Shown: positions 1-9,736 of the stretch, one piece after another | How positions within the stretch are numbered: position 1 is the stretch's first letter | Layout: each line of letters starts with the position of its first letter | Position numbers and translations under genes: made by a program | Origin: Flavobacteriales bacterium | Lineage (GTDB): Bacteria > Bacteroidota > Bacteroidia > Flavobacteriales_F > PHOS-HE28 | DNA length: 64,000 bases | Direction: 5' to 3' | Assembly (NCBI GenBank): GCA_020635655.1 | Contig: JACJZI010000002.1 | Coordinates: 280,318-344,317 of the forward strand | The notes under the pieces: generated by a model | What the model saw: only the letters and a program-made list of their open reading frames with translations | What the model was told of the DNA's origin: nothing | Databases searched by the model: none

Positions 1-3000
1 CATCTTCCAGACGTACACATCGTTCTTGACCGGCTCGCCGTGGGTTGTTCCGTCCCACATGTCCAATGGGTCGTTGGTCTGGAAAAGCACTCCTCCCCAG
101 CGATCGAACACGATCAATTCGAGCGTCGCGATGTTCTTGCCCACAGGGCCCCAGGTGTCGTTGATGCCATCGCTGTTCGGGGTGAACGTGTTCGGCACAT
201 AGATCGTGGCCGGACAGAATTCGGTGACCACCACGGAATCCCGTGCACTGCAATCGAACGGATTGGTCACGTCGACGAAATACCAACCATAGGCACCGGC
301 AAGGATCACCTGGGTGTGCTCACCTGTGCTCCAGTCAAAGTCCGATCCGGGATTGCCCGCATCGATCACGACGAAATGCGGTTCTTCATCCAGGCAGGTG
401 AAAAGCTCATGGCTCGTCAGTCTGGACGGGGCGGGGTTGAAGGTCGCATGCACCTCGTCCGAGGTCTGGCAATAGCCATTGCCCACGGTCACGCTGTATT
501 GTCCACTGTTCAGGACATCGATCGTCGGCGTCTGCGCCCCGGTGCTCCAGGCATAGCTGGTGCCCTGGTCCCCGGCATCCAACGTGAGCACATCCCCCTG
601 GCAGAGCACGGTATCCGGCCCCAATTCGACCACGGGATGGGCCACGAAGGCCACCTCGGCAGTGAACGTGGCGCTGCACGACTCGGGTGTGGTCACGGTC
701 ACGGAGTAGGTCCCGCCCACCGTGGGATGGATGCTCTGGGTGGTGGCCGCGTTGTTCCAGATGTAGGTGCAACCCGGGTTCCCGGCATCCAACGTGACGC
801 TCTGGTCCTCGCAGACGGTGACATCCTGAAGCAGGTCCTCCGGAAGCGGGTCAAAGGTCACGGTCACCTCATCGCTCGCCACACAGGGGCCATCCGTGAT
901 CGTGACGGAATAGGTCCCGCTCGTGGTCGGTAGGATCACCTGTGTGGTCTCGCCCGTGTTCCAAAGCGGATCGGCATCGGGGTTCCCGGCATCGAGCAGC
1001 AAGAGCTGTCCGGTGCACAGGACGGTGTCGGGGCCGAGATCAACGGTCGGCAGAGGAACGATGTCCACAAGTGCATCGAAGGTGGCGCTGCAATTCTGTG
1101 GTGTGGTCACTGTCACGGAGTAGGTCCCGCTGGTGGAGGGCGCGATGGTCCGGGTCGTTTCCGCCGTGTTCCAGAGGTAGGTGCTCCCACTGTTGCCGGC
1201 GTCGAGCAGCGCAGGGGTGGACCCGCAGACAGTGATGTCCTGCAACTGGTCGAAGGGTAGCGGCGCGAACTGGACCCCGATCGTATCCGATGCGGAACAG
1301 CCTTGCGGCGAAGTGATGGTGAGACCGTATGTCCCGCTCGTTGTCACGCTGATCTGCTCGGTGGTGGCGTTGGTGCTCCATACCACGTTGTTCCCGGGGC
1401 TTTGTGCATCAAGCACGAGCGAGGAAGCACCGCATACGAGCGTATCCGGCCCCAGGTCCGCCACCGGGAGAGGGTCGAAGTTCACGAAGAACGTCTTCAC
1501 CGTGTGACAGCCCTGCGGATCCGTGATCTCCACGATGTAGACATCCGTGGTGGTCACCGTTACGGTCTGTGTCGTGGGGCCGTGGTTCCAGGCGTAGGTG
1601 CATCCCGGGAATTGCGCATTGAGCATCAGGCTCTGACCCTGACAGGCCGAAAGGTTCACCGGAGAGATGAGACTGTCGAACGCGTCGATCACGGCGATGG
1701 AATCGACCGCGCTGCAACCCTGAGCGTCCGTCACTTCGACCTGATAAGTGGCGGTGGTGTCGAACATCACGGTGGGCGCGGCGATGTTCGGGTTGTTGAG
1801 GAAATTGGCGGGCGACCAGTTTATGCTGAACGGCGGGGGAACATTGTGTTGCACGTTGAGCTGGTAACCCAGTGTATTGCAGAGGGTCACGTCCGGTGCC
1901 AATTGGAGCTGGTATTCCGGAGCGACGTTGATGCGGATGCTGTCCACAGCAGTACACCCTGTATTCGGGTCGGTGAGCGTGGCCAGGTAGGTGGTGCTGC
2001 TCGCGGGTGCGGCCGTGGTGGATTGCTGCGTGGGGGCCGTGAGCGAGACAGCGGGTGTCCAAGCGAACTGCACCGCTCCGGTCGCCTGGGTCAGGGCATT
2101 GATCTGAGTGGTCCCGCCATGGCAGATATCGACGGCCGATGCGGAAGCATCCACGCTCATCGGCTGTCCGACGGTGATCGTCGTGGTCCCCGTCGCCTCG
2201 CATCCGATGTCGGAGGTGGCGGTCACCGAATAGGTCGTGGTCGATGTCGGGGAGGCGACCGGACCGGCGATCTGGGCGTTGTTCAGGGTCCCGTTGTTGG
2301 GGCTCCAGAGATAGGTGATCCCGTTGCCTGAACTGAGCTGTGCCTGCAGCTGCACAGGAGCTGGTGAGCAAATGGTCGTGTCGGGCGCAAGCGTGATGTT
2401 GAAGGGAGGGGCCACCGTGATCGACAGCGAGTCGCTCGCGATGCAACCGCTCCCGTTGTCCACGTTGAGCTTGTACCATAGGGTTGTCGTCGGGGTGGCC
2501 ATCGGATCGGGCGTCGATGGGTTGTTCAGGCCCTGTGATGGTGTCCACGTGAAGTTGGAACCCGTGTTGGAATTGATGCCGATGATCACATTATCGAGCG
2601 CCCACACGTCCTGGTTCGGTCCGCTGTTGGCCAGTTGCCTCCAGCGGAACCGCGTGGAGCCGGATTGCGCGCCGATGGGGATCTGCACGTCGATGCCCGA
2701 AAAGATCGGAAAGCTCGCCTCGTTATATTGGGCGATGGTGGACCACGTCGAGCCGTTCAGGGAATATTCAAGGACGACGTCCTCACCGGGGTCGGCGTCA
2801 TCGCATCCGTTGGTGCCATCCGCGATCATCAATTGGAAGTGGATCGTTCCTCCGCTGCTCGTGTTCAAGGCGTTCGTGCCCGCGGCACGCATCCCACTGC
2901 CGGCGAAAAGCAGGGCGGTGCCCGTGGAAGCGCCGCAGGTGGCGGACAGTCCGCCGCCCTGGATATTGCTCCAGAACGCCGCCGGGCTGGCCCCGTCGAA

Positions 3001-4935
3001 CGCATCGAAGGCCACGACCAGTTCACCCAGTCCATGAAGCTGGGTGCTCTCGCCCAGGCAGAGCGCGCTGTCCGAAGCGCTCACATGCGCACCGATCAGC
3101 GTGTTCGGTGTCACCTGCACGAGAACGCTGTCGGTGGCGCTCCCACATCCCAACGGGCTGTTCACGGAGAGCACGAACCAGGTATCCGTCATCGGAGTGG
3201 CCACAGGGTCCGGGATGTGCGGATCACTGACCAGACCGGCAGGGGACCATTGCAGATCGTACCAGGCCGGGTCGGGTGCCGGGATGGCACCCAGTTGGAC
3301 CGGCGAGAATTGACAGACGGTGGCCGTGGCGAGGTCGTTCGCCGTGGCGGTGAGGCTCAAAGGTGCCGGAATTCCCACATGGTAGCTGAAGGACATGGCG
3401 CAACCACTGCCGGGGAGTTCCCCGGATACGATATAGGTCTCGTTGGTGGACGGGGTCACCGTATAGCTGCTGCTCGTGGCCAACACCATGCCCGGGTCGG
3501 AGGCGGCCTCCCAGGTGATGTTGGTCCAGGCCCCGGGAGTGGTCAGCGTCACCGGCCCCTGGACGCAGAGCAGCGAATCGTTCGTCTCGACGGTGGTCGA
3601 GGTATTGATCGCCGAGTAGGCATAGCTCTCGCCGGTGCCCATGCCGTGCACATAGGCATGGAACCCGAGCGGCGCGGTCAGCCGGTGCGTTCCATTCGTC
3701 AAGTTGAGCACCGCGAAGACCATGGAGGGACAGGCGGTGTATGGGGTGAATTGGGAGTTGGCGACCAGGGAGCCGTCCAGTGTGAGCTGTCCGATCAGCC
3801 CGGAAGGACCGATCACGGCAACCCGATGCTGCGCGATCTGGTTCGTTCCGATCGTGGTGAAGCGTGCCTGTTGGGTGACGATGTCATCCGGGTCGAGCAC
3901 CACCATTGAGGGATCACCGGAGCCCGAGCAGTTGTAGCCTTCAAAGACCTGGGCCACCGTGATCGGGGCATCGGCCGTGATGCACGCCGGGTCCGTGGCC
4001 CCGTTCACCTCATGCACCTGCCCCGCGTTCAATGTGAAGGGAGCGCCGCCGTCAATGGTCACGCTCGTGCTGTTCTGAGCGGCCTGGATACGATAGGTGG
4101 TGGTGTTGGCCAGTCCGACCTTGAAAGTGTGATAGCTGGTGCCCCAATGTGGCAACGCGATCATCTGCTCGAACAGGTGATCACAGGCCGGGCATCCCAC
4201 GGGCACATTGGCGCACATGCTCCCGCCGAAAACGGCGAACGGACGGCATGGACCTGATGCGGAAGTACCCGCTACATGGCTTCCCGACAGATCGAGCGAG
4301 GAAAGCGCGGACTGGACCTGATAGGTCTCCCCTTGATCCAGGGAGACGATGAACGGTGTTCCTGCGGGATGACCTCCAAGCGTATTTACGCTCGGGGTGA
4401 TCTCCACCTCGGTCCCGTCAGCGGTGGCCACGATCATCAACTCGCTCTTGTAGAACTCATTGAATCCGGGCAGGCCACGGTAGGCTGCGATCCGGTAGTC
4501 GGTCCCCAAGGCGGTGACCGGATAGATGCGTGTCGCATCATGCGTGAAGCTCTGGTAGCTCGCGGCGGTCACGAGCACGGGGTCCATGGTGGTGATGTGT
4601 ACGCCCTTCCCCGTGACGAGCTCCGACCCTGTCTGCTCATTGGTATTGGGGATCACCAGGGAAGTGACCGTATTTGCGGCCACATTGAAGTTCTGGCTGA
4701 ATCCCGCAAGCGGAACTGCGATCGTTCCGGTGGTGCTGACGTCACTGGTGACATAGACCCGAAGCTCCTGCGCGCCGTAGGCGTTCTGCATGTACCCGAA
4801 CCAGAAATCCGTGCCCCGACTGGGCAGGTCCGAGTTCTGGGCCACGAGCGGACCGGCAAGCATGGTGCTGAGCGCCATGCCGATCATCTGGCGTGAGATA
4901 CGCGCTGGAAAGAGGATGTTCGCGACCTGTTCCAC
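1..4935 (-). CDS. Giant T9SS type B cargo protein with IgGFc-binding-like N-terminus (C-terminus beyond window)
   Basis: Open frame on the minus strand that leaves the window just before its natural end. The last visible residues, WDGTTHGEPVKNDVYVWKM, lie inside a gliding-motility type B (CHU_C) sorting domain, so only a few dozen residues are missing. I translated it by eye. A signal peptide ends near PLVAQ. An IgGFc-binding-like domain follows (GTDFWFGY near residue 40, a CRPF...C..CDHLFEQ cysteine cluster, to about residue 440), then Ig/PKD-like domains, a reelin-like module (about residues 625-785), and repeats of the form LGPDT.LC...LDAGNPG....WSTG.TTQ. I chose GTG at 4935 because it gives the signal peptide basic residues; ATG at 4887 is in frame but leaves an uncharged, very short signal. 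The same architecture is seen in the upstream neighbour, a tandem paralog 72 bases away. Expected to be secreted by T9SS and surface-attached; the ligand is unknown. Confidence 0.85.
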   Translation of the reverse strand, partial: MEQVANILFPARISRQMIGMALSTMLAGPLVAQNSDLPSRGTDFWFGYMQNAYGAQELRVYVTSDVSTTGTIAVPLAGFSQNFNVAANTVTSLVIPNTNEQTGSELVTGKGVHITTMDPVLVTAASYQSFTHDATRIYPVTALGTDYRIAAYRGLPGFNEFYKSELMIVATADGTEVEITPSVNTLGGHPAGTPFIVSLDQGETYQVQSALSSLDLSGSHVAGTSASGPCRPFAVFGGSMCANVPVGCPACDHLFEQMIALPHWGTSYHTFKVGLANTTTYRIQAAQNSTSVTIDGGAPFTLNAGQVHEVNGATDPACITADAPITVAQVFEGYNCSGSGDPSMVVLDPDDIVTQQARFTTIGTNQIAQHRVAVIGPSGLIGQLTLDGSLVANSQFTPYTACPSMVFAVLNLTNGTHRLTAPLGFHAYVHGMGTGESYAYSAINTSTTVETNDSLLCVQGPVTLTTPGAWTNITWEAASDPGMVLATSSSYTVTPSTNETYIVSGELPGSGCAMSFSYHVGIPAPLSLTATANDLATATVCQFSPVQLGAIPAPDPAWYDLQWSPAGLVSDPHIPDPVATPMTDTWFVLSVNSPLGCGSATDSVLVQVTPNTLIGAHVSASDSALCLGESTQLHGLGELVVAFDAFDGASPAAFWSNIQGGGLSATCGASTGTALLFAGSGMRAAGTNALNTSSGGTIHFQLMIADGTNGCDDADPGEDVVLEYSLNGSTWSTIAQYNEASFPIFSGIDVQIPIGAQSGSTRFRWRQLANSGPNQDVWALDNVIIGINSNTGSNFTWTPSQGLNNPSTPDPMATPTTTLWYKLNVDNGSGCIASDSLSITVAPPFNITLAPDTTICSPAPVQLQAQLSSGNGITYLWSPNNGTLNNAQIAGPVASPTSTTTYSVTATSDIGCEATGTTTITVGQPMSVDASASAVDICHGGTTQINALTQATGAVQFAWTPAVSLTAPTQQSTTAAPASSTTYLATLTDPNTGCTAVDSIRINVAPEYQLQLAPDVTLCNTLGYQLNVQHNVPPPFSINWSPANFLNNPNIAAPTVMFDTTATYQVEVTDAQGCSAVDSIAVIDAFDSLISPVNLSACQGQSLMLNAQFPGCTYAWNHGPTTQTVTVTTTDVYIVEITDPQGCHTVKTFFVNFDPLPVADLGPDTLVCGASSLVLDAQSPGNNVVWSTNATTEQISVTTSGTYGLTITSPQGCSASDTIGVQFAPLPFDQLQDITVCGSTPALLDAGNSGSTYLWNTAETTRTIAPSTSGTYSVTVTTPQNCSATFDALVDIVPLPTVDLGPDTVLCTGQLLLLDAGNPDADPLWNTGETTQVILPTTSGTYSVTITDGPCVASDEVTVTFDPLPEDLLQDVTVCEDQSVTLDAGNPGCTYIWNNAATTQSIHPTVGGTYSVTVTTPESCSATFTAEVAFVAHPVVELGPDTVLCQGDVLTLDAGDQGTSYAWSTGAQTPTIDVLNSGQYSVTVGNGYCQTSDEVHATFNPAPSRLTSHELFTCLDEEPHFVVIDAGNPGSDFDWSTGEHTQVILAGAYGWYFVDVTNPFDCSARDSVVVTEFCPATIYVPNTFTPNSDGINDTWGPVGKNIATLELIVFDRWGGVLFQTNDPLDMWDGTTHGEPVKNDVYVWKM

Positions 4936-5007
4936 CGAAGAGCGGGGTGGTTAGCGTGCGTTGATACGCTCCGCCTGCAGGAATGTTCCGATGCGTCACC
5001 CAGCGAC

Positions 5008-8000
5008 CTAGCGCAGCAGCGTCACATGGCCGACCTGCTCCTGCTCCGGTCCCATCGTGCCCCTGTAGTCCTCAAAGAAGCGGTACTTGACCTTCCAGAC
5101 ATAGACACCGTCCTGCACATTGGTGCCTCCTCGTGTGCCATCCCAGGCCGCATCACCGTCGGCGCCGGAATAGATCAGCTCACCCCAACGGTCGAAGATC
5201 ATCAATTGCATCGTCGCGATGTTGTAGCCGGAAGGAGCGAAGATGTCGTTGACACCGTCACCATCGGGCGTGAAGCTGTTCGGGATGTAACACACCGGCG
5301 GGCAGTATTCCTGGATGTAGACGGAATCCGTGATGGAGCAATGCAACGGTGTGGTGATGTCCACGATGTACCACCCATAGGCGTCGGCCTCGATCATCTG
5401 CGTGGTCTCGTTGGTGTTCCACAGGTACGTGCAGCCGGGATTGCCCGCGTCGAGCAGGGTCTTGTTGGGCGGTACGTCCAGGCAGACCACGCGCAGTGCT
5501 TCGGCGATCTCATCCGGCAATGGATGGAAGACCAGCGTGACACTGTCTCGGGTGGTGCAATAGCCGTTGAACACCTGTCCCCACACCTCCGCGTCGTCCG
5601 TGAAGTAGGTCTCCTGGTCGGTGCTTCCGTTGCTCCAGAGGTAGCTCTGCCCCGGGTTGCCCAGGTCCAGCGGCATCGTGTCGCGGTCGCACAGGGCGGA
5701 ATCGGGTCCAAGGTCCACGATGGGAAAGTCGATGAACGTGATCTGGGCGTCCGCTGAATCCACACAGAAAGTGGGCGTGGTCACCACCACGGAATACGTT
5801 CCGGACACGCTGTCCAAAGCAACGGTGCGTGTCGTGGCTCCCGTGCTCCACAGGTACCAGCTGCCGGGATTCTCCGCGTCGAGCGTCACCGTTTCGCTGA
5901 TGCACACGATGGTGTCGTGCAGGTCGATCACGGGGAGGGGGTCGAACACGACGTCCACCGAATCGCGGTTGGCACAATCATTCGCGTCCAGCACCTCCAC
6001 CCAGTAGGTGGCATCCGTGCTCACCTGGATGGTCTGCGTCTGTTCGGTGGTGCTCCAGGTGAAGGCCGAACCGGGATTGCCGGCATCGAGCATGTACACC
6101 TGGCCGATGCACAGGGAGGTGTCGGGACCAAGGACAACGACCGGCAGGGGATCAACGGTGACCGCCGTGGTGAAGGTCGCCTGGCATCCGTTCTGGTCCG
6201 TGATCACCACCGTGTAGTCATCGGCCGTGGTGACGGTGATGGATTGTGTGGTCTCCCCGTTCGGTGACCAGGCGTAGGTGCTTCCCGGATATCCGGCATC
6301 GATCACCATCGCATCACCGGCACATAGAGAAGAGTCCGCGAAGAAGGTCAGGTCATCGAACGGGACCGTGATGTTCACCGTATCGCGCGCGGAACACCCC
6401 ATCGCATCCTGGACCACGACGATGTACTGCATTGTGCTGTCGAACGTGATCGTGGGGGTGGCCGTGTTCGCATTGGTGAGGTGGTTGGCCGGGGTCCACG
6501 AGATCTGCGGATTGGGCACGTTGTGCACCGTGCTCAACTGGAAGCCGACGGGATCGCAGAGCGTGGTGTCCGCCGTGGCGGTGACGACGTAGGCCGTGCT
6601 GACGTTGATGACGATATCCTCCACGAGCTGGCAGCCGGTGATCGTGTCCGTGACGGTGAGCACGTAGTCCGTGGTCGTCAGTGGAGTGGCGGTGGGATCC
6701 TGGATCGTCGCATCATCCAAGCTTGCCGCGGGGCTCCAGGAATAGGTCAGGTTCGTCGTGGAACCCTGTATGGTCGCGTCGAGCAATGTGCTCTCCCCCT
6801 GGCAGAGGTCATCATCGGGCGTTGTGATCGTCAATCCCAATGCGCCGGATATGGTGACCGTCACACTGTCCGTGGCGACACATCCGAAGCCCGTGGTGAC
6901 GGTGACGTGATACGTGGTCGTGCTGACGGGCGTGGCGACCGGATCCTCGATGAAGTCCGCGCTCAGTGTGGCTCCCGGGGTCCACAGCCAGGTGTGATTG
7001 GACCCGGAGCTTGGTACGGCCTCCAACTGGATCCCCGCGATATCACAGATGGCGGTATCCGGGGTTATCGCGATGCTGAACGGGGCGTCCACTTCGATGT
7101 AGACGGAATCCTGATAGGTGCACTGGGTCTGGCTATCGATCGATTCCACAGAGTACCAGCCGGTGGACGTCGGGTAGGCCATGGGATCCTGCACGGTGCC
7201 ATCGCTCAAAGTGGCCGCAGGCGTCCAGTTGAACGAAAGGCCGGTGGGGTCCTCCACGGCGATGGCTACGTTGTCGATCGCCCAGTTGTCGTTCCCTGGT
7301 CCATTGCTGCTCAACTGCCGCCAACGGAACATGGTATTGGCCGTCTGGGCCCCCGGCGGGATCGGCACGTTGATCGTGGTGAAGTTGGGATAGAGGTATT
7401 CCCAGTACGTGGCGATGTTGGTCCAGGTGCCACCCCCGTTCGTGCTGTACTCCAGGACCACGTCCTCGCCCGGGTCGGCGTCGTCGCAAGGTGGTGCGCC
7501 CGCGCCGATGTGGATCGCGAAACTGACCGTGCCGCCTGCGGATACATCCAATCCGTTGGTGGTGGCCTGACGCGGGTTGGCCCCATCGAAGTAGAGCGCG
7601 TCGCCATATACCGAACCACAGGCATTGCTGATCACGCCGCCCTGGACATTGCTCCAGATGGCCCCCAGGGAACCATCGAGCGTGTCCTGCGCGATGATCT
7701 GGTGAACCGTCAGGGACAGCTGACTGCTATCGCCCAGGCAGAGGCCGTCCTGTTGCGTTCCAGCATCGTATACGAGCACATCGCCACCCACGACCTGGAT
7801 GTACACGCTGTCCACGGCCACGGCACAGCCGTTCAACGTGCTCACGCTCACATAGAAATACCCTGATCGCGTGGGGGTCGCGATCGGGTCCTGGAGCGAA
7901 CCATCGTTCAATTCCGGGTCCGGCCACCAATTGTAGAGGTAGGTGCCCGGTGGGTCGGGGATCACGTTCAGTTGCACCTGTTCGTGCGCACAAATACTGA

Positions 8001-9636
8001 TGCTCAGGGGGCTGGGAACGCCATTTGCCGTGGTCACCAGGTCCGGAGGTGAATCGATCTCCACGCTGAAGAAGTACTGTTCCTCGCACTGGCTCAGGTT
8101 CTCGTAGCCGGTGACCACGTAGATGTCGCTCGCTGGTGGGGTGAAGGTGTAGGAGAGCCCAAAGTGGAGCGTGTCGTTCGGGTCGCTGACCGTGGTCCAG
8201 AAAGGATCGAAGACAGGGTTCGGTGGGGCCAGCGTCAGGGTGCCCGTACTATCAAGACCACAGAAGACCGAATCGATCAGGATCGGCGGCAATGGGGTGA
8301 AGGAGCCGACCGAATACGCATAGCTCTCCGCACTGCCCGTGCCATATACGTACGCACTTAGGCCGCCCGGACAGGAGAGCGTGTGGCTTCCGGTCGTCAG
8401 CGGAAGCACGGCATAGGATTGGGTGGGGCAGGCCGTGTACGGGGTGAAGCTCGCTGCGGGGACGAGCGAACCGTCCAGACTGACCTGATTGGTGTTCGCC
8501 GTTTCGGTGACGATGTTCACGGAGTGGTTCGTGATCACGGTGGACACCACGGTGGCGAACGTGATGTTATTGATCTGCTGCTCTTCGGCGTTCAGGATCA
8601 ACAGGGCCGGGTCCCCCGTTCCGCCCGCGCAGCTCTGGCTCTGCATGAGCTGGGCCACGCTGAACTTCTTGTTCCCCTCGAAGCAGGCCGGTTGACTGAA
8701 GTTGTTGACCTCCACGAACTGCCCCGCATTGAGGTTGATCGGTGCACCACCGTTCACGGTCACCTGGGTGTTGTTCTGATCGGCCAGGATCCGGTAGGCA
8801 TATTGGGTCGTTGAGTTGAACGGCACCGAATAATACCGGGTGCCCCACACATTGGTGGGCAGGTCCTGTTCCATGATGTGATCGCACGCCGTGCAACCCG
8901 CCGGGATCACCGTGCAGAGCGAACCGGAATAGACGGAAAAGGGGCGGCAGGAACCGCTGGCCGGAGTGCCGATGATCGTCGTTCCCGTAAAATCACCGGC
9001 CGGAGCGCTGGCTTTCACCTGGTACGTTTCCCCACTGTCGAGCTGGACGGTCCAGGGCACGTTCGCCAGATGGCCACCACCTGTGGTCGAGGTGGAGTTG
9101 ATCTCGACCTCGGTCCCGTCCTTGTTGGCCACGATCAGGAATTCGGAAACCAGGTCATTGATCCCTGGATAACCCTGATAGGCTTGCAGGCGGTAGGAGG
9201 TGCCCAGTGATTGGATGGGATAGACGGTGGTGCCGTCCGCGGTGTAGGATTCGAAGTTGATCGCGAAGACCGCCACCGTGTCCTGGGTCTGGATCAGGAT
9301 GGCCTTGTTGTCCACGACGTCGGAATTGAAATGCATGGTCCCGGTCGCGCCCAAAGTGGGCACAGTGACCGTGGTGGTCACATTCGGGGCCACGACGAAG
9401 TTCTGGCTCCAGCCCAGCAAGGGGAGGGTGACCGTTCCCGACGTGGCGACCGGCGAAGAGATGAAGATATCCAGGCTGTTGGTCGGGTTGCCCTGGTAGT
9501 TCTCCATGAAACCAAGCCAGAATTCCTTGCCCATGGTGGGCACCACGCCCTGGGCATGCGCATGTTCGGCCCAAGGCAATAGGACCAGGGTGAGGCAGAT
9601 GGACGTTCGGTGGAATGTTCGGATCAACGAAGGCAT
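5008..9636 (-). CDS. Giant T9SS type B cargo protein, IgGFc-binding-like and reelin-like (1542 aa)
   Basis: Complete secreted protein. Signal peptide about residues 1-29 (basic start, hydrophobic core, AHAQ). An IgGFc-binding-like N-terminal domain starts at GKEFWLGFMEN and includes a CRPFSVYSGSLC / CTACDHIMEQ cysteine cluster. Several PKD/Ig-like domains follow, then a reelin-like jelly-roll module at about 645-795 (GEDVVLEYS, TMFRWRQLS, NWAIDNVAI). Five to six Ig-like repeats come next, with LGPDTSLC and LDAGNPGS motifs. The C-terminus is a type B sorting domain (about 1450-1542, NSFTPDGDGVNDIF and FDRWGELIYSG). Family knowledge: CHU_C-tailed proteins are exported by T9SS and attached to the cell surface or released; IgGFc-binding-type domains occur in mucin-like and bacterial surface proteins. 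An adhesive role is inference. It lies 100 bases downstream of a Big_5 lipoprotein and may share its transcript. Confidence 0.92.
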   Translation of the reverse strand: MPSLIRTFHRTSICLTLVLLPWAEHAHAQGVVPTMGKEFWLGFMENYQGNPTNSLDIFISSPVATSGTVTLPLLGWSQNFVVAPNVTTTVTVPTLGATGTMHFNSDVVDNKAILIQTQDTVAVFAINFESYTADGTTVYPIQSLGTSYRLQAYQGYPGINDLVSEFLIVANKDGTEVEINSTSTTGGGHLANVPWTVQLDSGETYQVKASAPAGDFTGTTIIGTPASGSCRPFSVYSGSLCTVIPAGCTACDHIMEQDLPTNVWGTRYYSVPFNSTTQYAYRILADQNNTQVTVNGGAPINLNAGQFVEVNNFSQPACFEGNKKFSVAQLMQSQSCAGGTGDPALLILNAEEQQINNITFATVVSTVITNHSVNIVTETANTNQVSLDGSLVPAASFTPYTACPTQSYAVLPLTTGSHTLSCPGGLSAYVYGTGSAESYAYSVGSFTPLPPILIDSVFCGLDSTGTLTLAPPNPVFDPFWTTVSDPNDTLHFGLSYTFTPPASDIYVVTGYENLSQCEEQYFFSVEIDSPPDLVTTANGVPSPLSISICAHEQVQLNVIPDPPGTYLYNWWPDPELNDGSLQDPIATPTRSGYFYVSVSTLNGCAVAVDSVYIQVVGGDVLVYDAGTQQDGLCLGDSSQLSLTVHQIIAQDTLDGSLGAIWSNVQGGVISNACGSVYGDALYFDGANPRQATTNGLDVSAGGTVSFAIHIGAGAPPCDDADPGEDVVLEYSTNGGGTWTNIATYWEYLYPNFTTINVPIPPGAQTANTMFRWRQLSSNGPGNDNWAIDNVAIAVEDPTGLSFNWTPAATLSDGTVQDPMAYPTSTGWYSVESIDSQTQCTYQDSVYIEVDAPFSIAITPDTAICDIAGIQLEAVPSSGSNHTWLWTPGATLSADFIEDPVATPVSTTTYHVTVTTGFGCVATDSVTVTISGALGLTITTPDDDLCQGESTLLDATIQGSTTNLTYSWSPAASLDDATIQDPTATPLTTTDYVLTVTDTITGCQLVEDIVINVSTAYVVTATADTTLCDPVGFQLSTVHNVPNPQISWTPANHLTNANTATPTITFDSTMQYIVVVQDAMGCSARDTVNITVPFDDLTFFADSSLCAGDAMVIDAGYPGSTYAWSPNGETTQSITVTTADDYTVVITDQNGCQATFTTAVTVDPLPVVVLGPDTSLCIGQVYMLDAGNPGSAFTWSTTEQTQTIQVSTDATYWVEVLDANDCANRDSVDVVFDPLPVIDLHDTIVCISETVTLDAENPGSWYLWSTGATTRTVALDSVSGTYSVVVTTPTFCVDSADAQITFIDFPIVDLGPDSALCDRDTMPLDLGNPGQSYLWSNGSTDQETYFTDDAEVWGQVFNGYCTTRDSVTLVFHPLPDEIAEALRVVCLDVPPNKTLLDAGNPGCTYLWNTNETTQMIEADAYGWYIVDITTPLHCSITDSVYIQEYCPPVCYIPNSFTPDGDGVNDIFAPSGYNIATMQLMIFDRWGELIYSGADGDAAWDGTRGGTNVQDGVYVWKVKYRFFEDYRGTMGPEQEQVGHVTLLR

Positions 9637-9736
9637 GGATCGTGTCGGGATCGGTCCAAGATATCAATGGGCGGGGAATGGGAGGCCTCGCCTGCTAAGG
9701 TTGACGCAGGATCGTGGTGGGCCGTTGCCGGTGGTC

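Noticed and set aside
6481..7866. Plus-strand open frame of 461 codons opposite the 1542-aa cargo gene
   Set aside because: Composition typical of a shadow frame; the minus strand has a coherent signal peptide, domains and sorting tail.
9637..9736. Promoter or terminator between the Big_5 lipoprotein and the 1542-aa cargo gene
   Set aside because: Only a one-mismatch box (TATCTTGG on minus, 9662-9655) and no hairpin with a T run, so neither call is supported.
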